Made by a program: the position numbers and the translations under genes. From M3007 sp046316495 (lineage in GTDB: Bacteria; Bacteroidota; Bacteroidia; Chitinophagales; Saprospiraceae): 17,883 bases of DNA. The number at the start of each line of letters is the position of its first letter. The first letter of the stretch is position 1. Shown here piece after piece: positions 15,025-17,883 of the stretch. The notes under the pieces were generated by a model that worked only from the letters and a program-made list of their open reading frames with translations, had not been told where the DNA came from and did no database searches. The DNA lies in NCBI GenBank assembly GCA_046316495.1, contig JBKDAM010000166.1, forward strand, positions 1-17,883, in the 5' to 3' direction.

Positions 15025-16581
15025 TTATTCTGGAGCCACCAATTCAAAGGTGACCCGACGGTTTTTCACCCGTCCAGACCAAGTGCTATTGTCTGCAACT
15101 GGCTGGCTTCCACCCAGGCCAAGATGGCTCATGCGGGCGGGGTACACCCCTTTGCTTACCAAATAATCAAAACAGGTCTTTGCTCGTGCTTCTGATAGCC
15201 TTTGATTGCTCTGCGCACTTCCTTTGTTGTCGGTATGACCCGTGATGGTGAGGGTGTATACCGTATTACGGCGCATTACCTCAGCGATTTGGTCCAAAAT
15301 GGCATACGACGCAGGCATCAAGCTCGCTTTGCCATTGTCAAACTGAACACCATAGACGGCGGATTCCAGGATTTTTTTATCGGTATCGGAGACCACAGGG
15401 CATCCATTGTTGGCAACCGTTCCTACTAAGTCAGGGCATTTATCGAGCTCATCCAACACACCGTCTTTGTCGCGGTCTTTGATCGGACAGCCTTTTTCCG
15501 CTAATGGGCCTGCCTCGTTTGGACACTGATCATCGCGATCAATAATGCCATCACCATCGCTGTCCGGACATCCCTGGAATTTGGTAGTTCCTGCAGCTTC
15601 TGGGCATTGATCCTTGTGATCCGGAATGCCATCACTGTCTGAGTCCGGGCAGCCATTGTTAAATACAGTTCCTTTTTTGTCCGGACAGGCATCAGACATA
15701 TCGGCGATGCCATCTCCGTCGCTATCGGGGCAGCCTTTTGTGACGGTTGGGCCTGCCTCGTTTGGGCATGCATCTAATTTATCAATCAAGCCATCGCTGT
15801 CTGTGTCTGGACATCCTTTAGTGGCTTCTGTCCCTTTTTCATTCGGGCAAGCATCCCGGTAGTCTTCAATTCCGTCCTGATCTGCATCTGGGCGGTTAAT
15901 GATTCGGTAAGAGAGGCCAAGGCCTGCAAATAAATAGGTGTCTTTTCTTTTTGGATTTCCAGAATGGCTGACCCCGTCTAGGTGATCGTTGAAGGTAAAT
16001 CGCAGCCCGGCTTCTAGGTTCAAGAGCAGGCGCTCATTCAAGTCAACTTTTAATCCGCCACCAACCGGCAATGCGACCGCTCCAATTTGGTCAACCGCTT
16101 TATCTTTGTCTATAGCCGCTTGGTTGTTTCCACCTTCTTTGTAGAGCGTGGTGGGACGGGTAAATGCATAACCAACGCCCGCCAGAAAGTATGGGGAAAT
16201 GGTTTTATTAAATGCACCGTCCGAGTTCCATCTTCTTTTTCCGAAAAGGTCTATTTCCACCATAGCGGTGGCTTCCAGCAGAGGCGCCGTAAAGCTAAAG
16301 CCACGGCCAGCATTGGCGCTATAGTTCAAATCGTCTCCACCAAGCTTGCTAAATAGAAGGTTGCCGCGTAAGGCAATTATTGGATCCGCGTGGTAGCGAA
16401 AAAAAGCACCACCAGCTGGCTGTACCTCTGAGAACCCAAGGTTATTAAGGTCATTTTGACCTTGCAATAGGCCCAATTGGGCACCGAACTCCCAGGTTTG
16501 AGGGTGAACATTGCTTTTGGGCTGAGCAAAAATCACAGCAGGAAGTAAATAGAGTAGAAGGGCGGGAATAGGTTTGGTCAT
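15025..16581 (-). CDS. OmpA family outer-membrane protein with TSP3 repeats
   Basis: A 518-residue protein from the ATG at 16581. A longer reading frame reaches 16680, but the ATG gives a clean signal peptide (MTKPIPALLLYLLPAVIFA, then Q20) and lies 34 bases after a good promoter. Residues about 25-230 form an N-terminal beta-barrel, ending near LFAGLGLSYRIINRP. Six thrombospondin type 3 repeats follow at 232-395, each with calcium-type DxDxDGxxD loops and a Cys pair. The C-terminal OmpA/MotB domain (about 399-518) has VQFDNGKASLMPASYAILDQ and HTDNKGSAQSNQRLSEARA, the peptidoglycan-binding signature with its Asp and Arg. The protein thus ties the outer membrane to the cell wall, with a calcium-stiffened linker. 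It seems to be transcribed alone and ends at a strong hairpin. Confidence 0.93.
   Translation of the reverse strand: MTKPIPALLLYLLPAVIFAQPKSNVHPQTWEFGAQLGLLQGQNDLNNLGFSEVQPAGGAFFRYHADPIIALRGNLLFSKLGGDDLNYSANAGRGFSFTAPLLEATAMVEIDLFGKRRWNSDGAFNKTISPYFLAGVGYAFTRPTTLYKEGGNNQAAIDKDKAVDQIGAVALPVGGGLKVDLNERLLLNLEAGLRFTFNDHLDGVSHSGNPKRKDTYLFAGLGLSYRIINRPDADQDGIEDYRDACPNEKGTEATKGCPDTDSDGLIDKLDACPNEAGPTVTKGCPDSDGDGIADMSDACPDKKGTVFNNGCPDSDSDGIPDHKDQCPEAAGTTKFQGCPDSDGDGIIDRDDQCPNEAGPLAEKGCPIKDRDKDGVLDELDKCPDLVGTVANNGCPVVSDTDKKILESAVYGVQFDNGKASLMPASYAILDQIAEVMRRNTVYTLTITGHTDNKGSAQSNQRLSEARAKTCFDYLVSKGVYPARMSHLGLGGSQPVADNSTWSGRVKNRRVTFELVAPE
15397..15888 (-). repeat. Six tandem TSP3 repeat units (five of 81 bases, one of 87)
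   Basis: Residues 232-395 of the OmpA-family protein are five 27-residue units and one 29-residue unit, each of the form DxDxDGxxDxxDxCPxxxGxxxxxGCP. Conservation is mostly at protein level, but a 17-base stretch (gggcctgcctcgtttgg) recurs exactly at 15506-15522 and 15749-15765, spaced by exactly three units (243 bases). This suggests past duplication or gene conversion between units 2 and 5. Confidence 0.9.
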
Positions 16582-16614
16582 GTGTTGGTTGTGATTTAAG
16601 ATTGTTAGAAGTTG

Positions 16615-16645
16615 CAAAGGTATGGGTATATACGTTCGGGCGCAA
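16615..16645 (-). promoter_or_regulatory. Promoter of the ompA-family gene (-33 and -7)
   Basis: On the minus strand TTG at 16645-16643 is followed after 20 bases by TACCTTTG at 16622-16615, a full match to the Bacteroidota consensus TTG-N19-21-TAnnTTTG. It ends 33 bases before the ATG at 16581, so the leader is about 27 bases. It is the best vegetative promoter in the window and supports the choice of that start codon. Confidence 0.65.
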
Positions 16646-16769
16646 CCCGGAGAATAGGCGGTTTCCTGTATGATAAACAAAGTTGCTGATTCACAAGCCT
16701 GGTTTTTTCTTCAAAATTAATGCCAAAATACAGCAGAAGGAAGGGGAAATTTAAAAAAAAACAAACAAC

Positions 16770-17342
16770 TTAGGTCTCGGCAGTAGGGTACAGCTTTCTG
16801 CGCCACTCCAGGTAGCCGGCTACCGCCATAACCAAGAATAAGGCGTACAAACCCGTGGTAAAGTACAAGGATTTGTAGGAATAGATCATTAGGTACACCT
16901 CATCGACCGCAATCCAAAGGATCCAGTTTTCAAGGTACCGCTTATTGAGCCACCATTGTGCTAGGACACTTTGGACGGCCGCAAAAGCATCGAGGTAGGG
17001 GAGGGAAGCGTCGGTTAAGCTCATGAAATACCCCAAGCACAGGGTTCCAAGCAGCTGGATTGCACCCGTCCAGACCCAGTGCCGGGCTTGCATACTTCGG
17101 ACGGTGAGTTCCTGTTCCTCCGAGCGCGCGTTTTTTCTCGACCAGAGGTACCAGCCTTGGAGTTGCATGATCGCGAAAACCCCTTGAAGCAACATATCCG
17201 AGTAAAGCTTGGCTTCCCAGAAAATCCAGGCATACAGGCTCACCATTACAATTCCGATCGGGAAGTTGAGGATATTCCGTTTTACCACCAGCCAGACGGC
17301 CAGTGCTCCCAGGAGCGATGCAATTAATTCTAGGCTACTCAT
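16770..17342 (-). CDS. pnuC: PnuC family nicotinamide riboside-type transporter
   Basis: A 190-residue membrane protein with about seven hydrophobic segments, the usual size and layout of PnuC. Recognisable family motifs are NFPIGIVMVSLYAWIFWEAKLYSDM at about 26-50 (seen as shorter blocks), the LQGWYLW segment at 61-67, DAFAAVQSVLAQWWLNKRYL at 118-137, and NWILWIAVDEVYLMIYSYKS at 139-158. PnuC carries nicotinamide riboside (in some lineages thiamine or riboflavin) down its gradient, and the substrate is trapped by phosphorylation in the cytoplasm. The substrate cannot be decided from this sequence, and no kinase (NadR, thiamine kinase) gene is in the window. The start codon overlaps the stop of the S41 protease gene by 4 bases, so translation is probably coupled to it. 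A run of nine T follows the stop on the minus strand at 16761-16753, without a clear stem. Confidence 0.92.
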   Translation of the reverse strand: MSSLELIASLLGALAVWLVVKRNILNFPIGIVMVSLYAWIFWEAKLYSDMLLQGVFAIMQLQGWYLWSRKNARSEEQELTVRSMQARHWVWTGAIQLLGTLCLGYFMSLTDASLPYLDAFAAVQSVLAQWWLNKRYLENWILWIAVDEVYLMIYSYKSLYFTTGLYALFLVMAVAGYLEWRRKLYPTAET

Positions 17343-17883
17343 CGTTTAACTAAAGGCGTACCTTGCTGGATAACCTCCAAGGCTTTTCGAATAGCAGGAT
17401 CCTGTGCATGAAGCACCAGGTATTCCGTATTTTGGTCAAATAGCTGCCGCGCAAGCCGAGCCTTCAAACGCAGTCTTAGCTCGTTTTTGGATTGTTCCAG
17501 CTGGGACCGCTGTACAGCTCCTCCTCTTAAAGCATAATTGGCCAATTCTTGAATCATTTCATCCCTTACTTGATATTGCTGTACAAAGCTGCTAGCATCG
17601 GAAGGGAAGGCCTGTTTTCCATGCTGCTCCAACCATCTGGAGACAAAAGCCGGTAATTGGGTGGCCAAAACATTAAATTGAGTATTGAAGAAGCTAGTGT
17701 CAAGGGGAATAAATAAATCAGGCGTAATACCTCCTCCAGCAAACACTACTCGACCCATTCCTGTGTAATAGGGGGTTGAATCAGCCAATTGAATAGCCCC
17801 ATTTCCGGTAAGTTCGCCCGACGCAAAACGGCGCTCTTCCTCCAAATCATAACTGGCCTCGTTTTGATAACTGCGCTGAATGC
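17339..17883 (-). CDS. S41 family peptidase, C-terminal part (5' end beyond the window)
   Basis: The frame is open to the right edge (17883), giving about 181 residues of the C-terminus; the TTG at 17845 is not a start, because the reading continues upstream as IQRSYQNEASYDLEEERRFA. The segment GRVVFAGGGITPDLFIPLDT, followed by FNTQFNVLATQLPAFVSRWL, is the typical end of Bacteroidota carboxy-terminal processing proteases, after the catalytic domain. The rest is helical and charged. The serine and lysine of the catalytic dyad and the PDZ domain should lie outside the window. S41 proteases cut at the C-terminal ends of exported proteins in the periplasm. The gene overlaps pnuC by 4 bases (ATGA), which suggests one transcript for both. 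Residue numbers of the missing part are not known. Confidence 0.85.
   Translation of the reverse strand, partial: IQRSYQNEASYDLEEERRFASGELTGNGAIQLADSTPYYTGMGRVVFAGGGITPDLFIPLDTSFFNTQFNVLATQLPAFVSRWLEQHGKQAFPSDASSFVQQYQVRDEMIQELANYALRGGAVQRSQLEQSKNELRLRLKARLARQLFDQNTEYLVLHAQDPAIRKALEVIQQGTPLVKR

Noticed and set aside
15397..15888. Regular spaced repeats that could suggest a CRISPR array
   Set aside because: They are 81-base coding repeats of TSP3 units within an intact frame, without identical direct repeats and unique spacers.
16582..16680. Upstream extension of the ompA-family gene by 33 codons
   Set aside because: It would bury the signal peptide and overlap the -7 and -33 boxes; the ATG at 16581 fits both.

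Overview
The window looks like a chromosomal segment of a Bacteroidota bacterium, probably near Saprospiria (Lewinella/Haliscomenobacter-like). This rests on family content: VCBS/ASPIC-UnbV lipoproteins, DUF5723 and DUF4252 proteins, a TSP3-OmpA porin, PnuC, and a Bacteroidota-type S41 protease C-terminus. Shine-Dalgarno sequences are weak or absent, and several genes carry a -7 box of the TAnnTTTG type. The genus is inference. All 14 supported genes are on the minus strand, so transcription runs from high to low coordinates. No gene-free stretch exceeds 300 bases; the longest gaps are about 180-190 bases. No tRNA, rRNA, CRISPR array, transposase or phage gene was seen.

Layout in transcription order (right to left). 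(1) The C-terminal part of an S41 protease overlaps pnuC (nicotinamide riboside-type transporter) by 4 bases. (2) An OmpA-family outer-membrane protein with six TSP3 calcium-binding repeats has its own TTG-N20-TACCTTTG promoter and a strong hairpin after its stop. (3) An acyltransferase-3 membrane enzyme has a -7 box almost touching its start codon. (4) An ECF sigma factor overlaps by 4 bases a one-TM anti-sigma-like protein; two tandem DUF4252 exported proteins follow. An ECF-type promoter (AAC-N16-CGTC) upstream of the sigma gene suggests autoregulation. (5) An exported protein with weak resemblance to GldN. (6) A TetR-family repressor with a small palindrome in its leader. (7) A two-gene unit: a large lipoprotein of unknown function and a DUF5723 outer-membrane barrel protein. 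(8) Two tandem VCBS/ASPIC-UnbV lipoproteins 5 bases apart, the second cut by the left edge.

As a whole this is an envelope-focused region: signal peptides, lipoboxes or membrane segments are found in most products. The most interesting unit is the sigma/anti-sigma/DUF4252 module. It combines a self-type ECF promoter, a run of eight C in the anti-sigma gene that could vary by slippage, and two paralogous exported proteins of opposite charge (about -9 and +20). The lipoprotein/DUF5723 pair is the second candidate for an undescribed envelope system.
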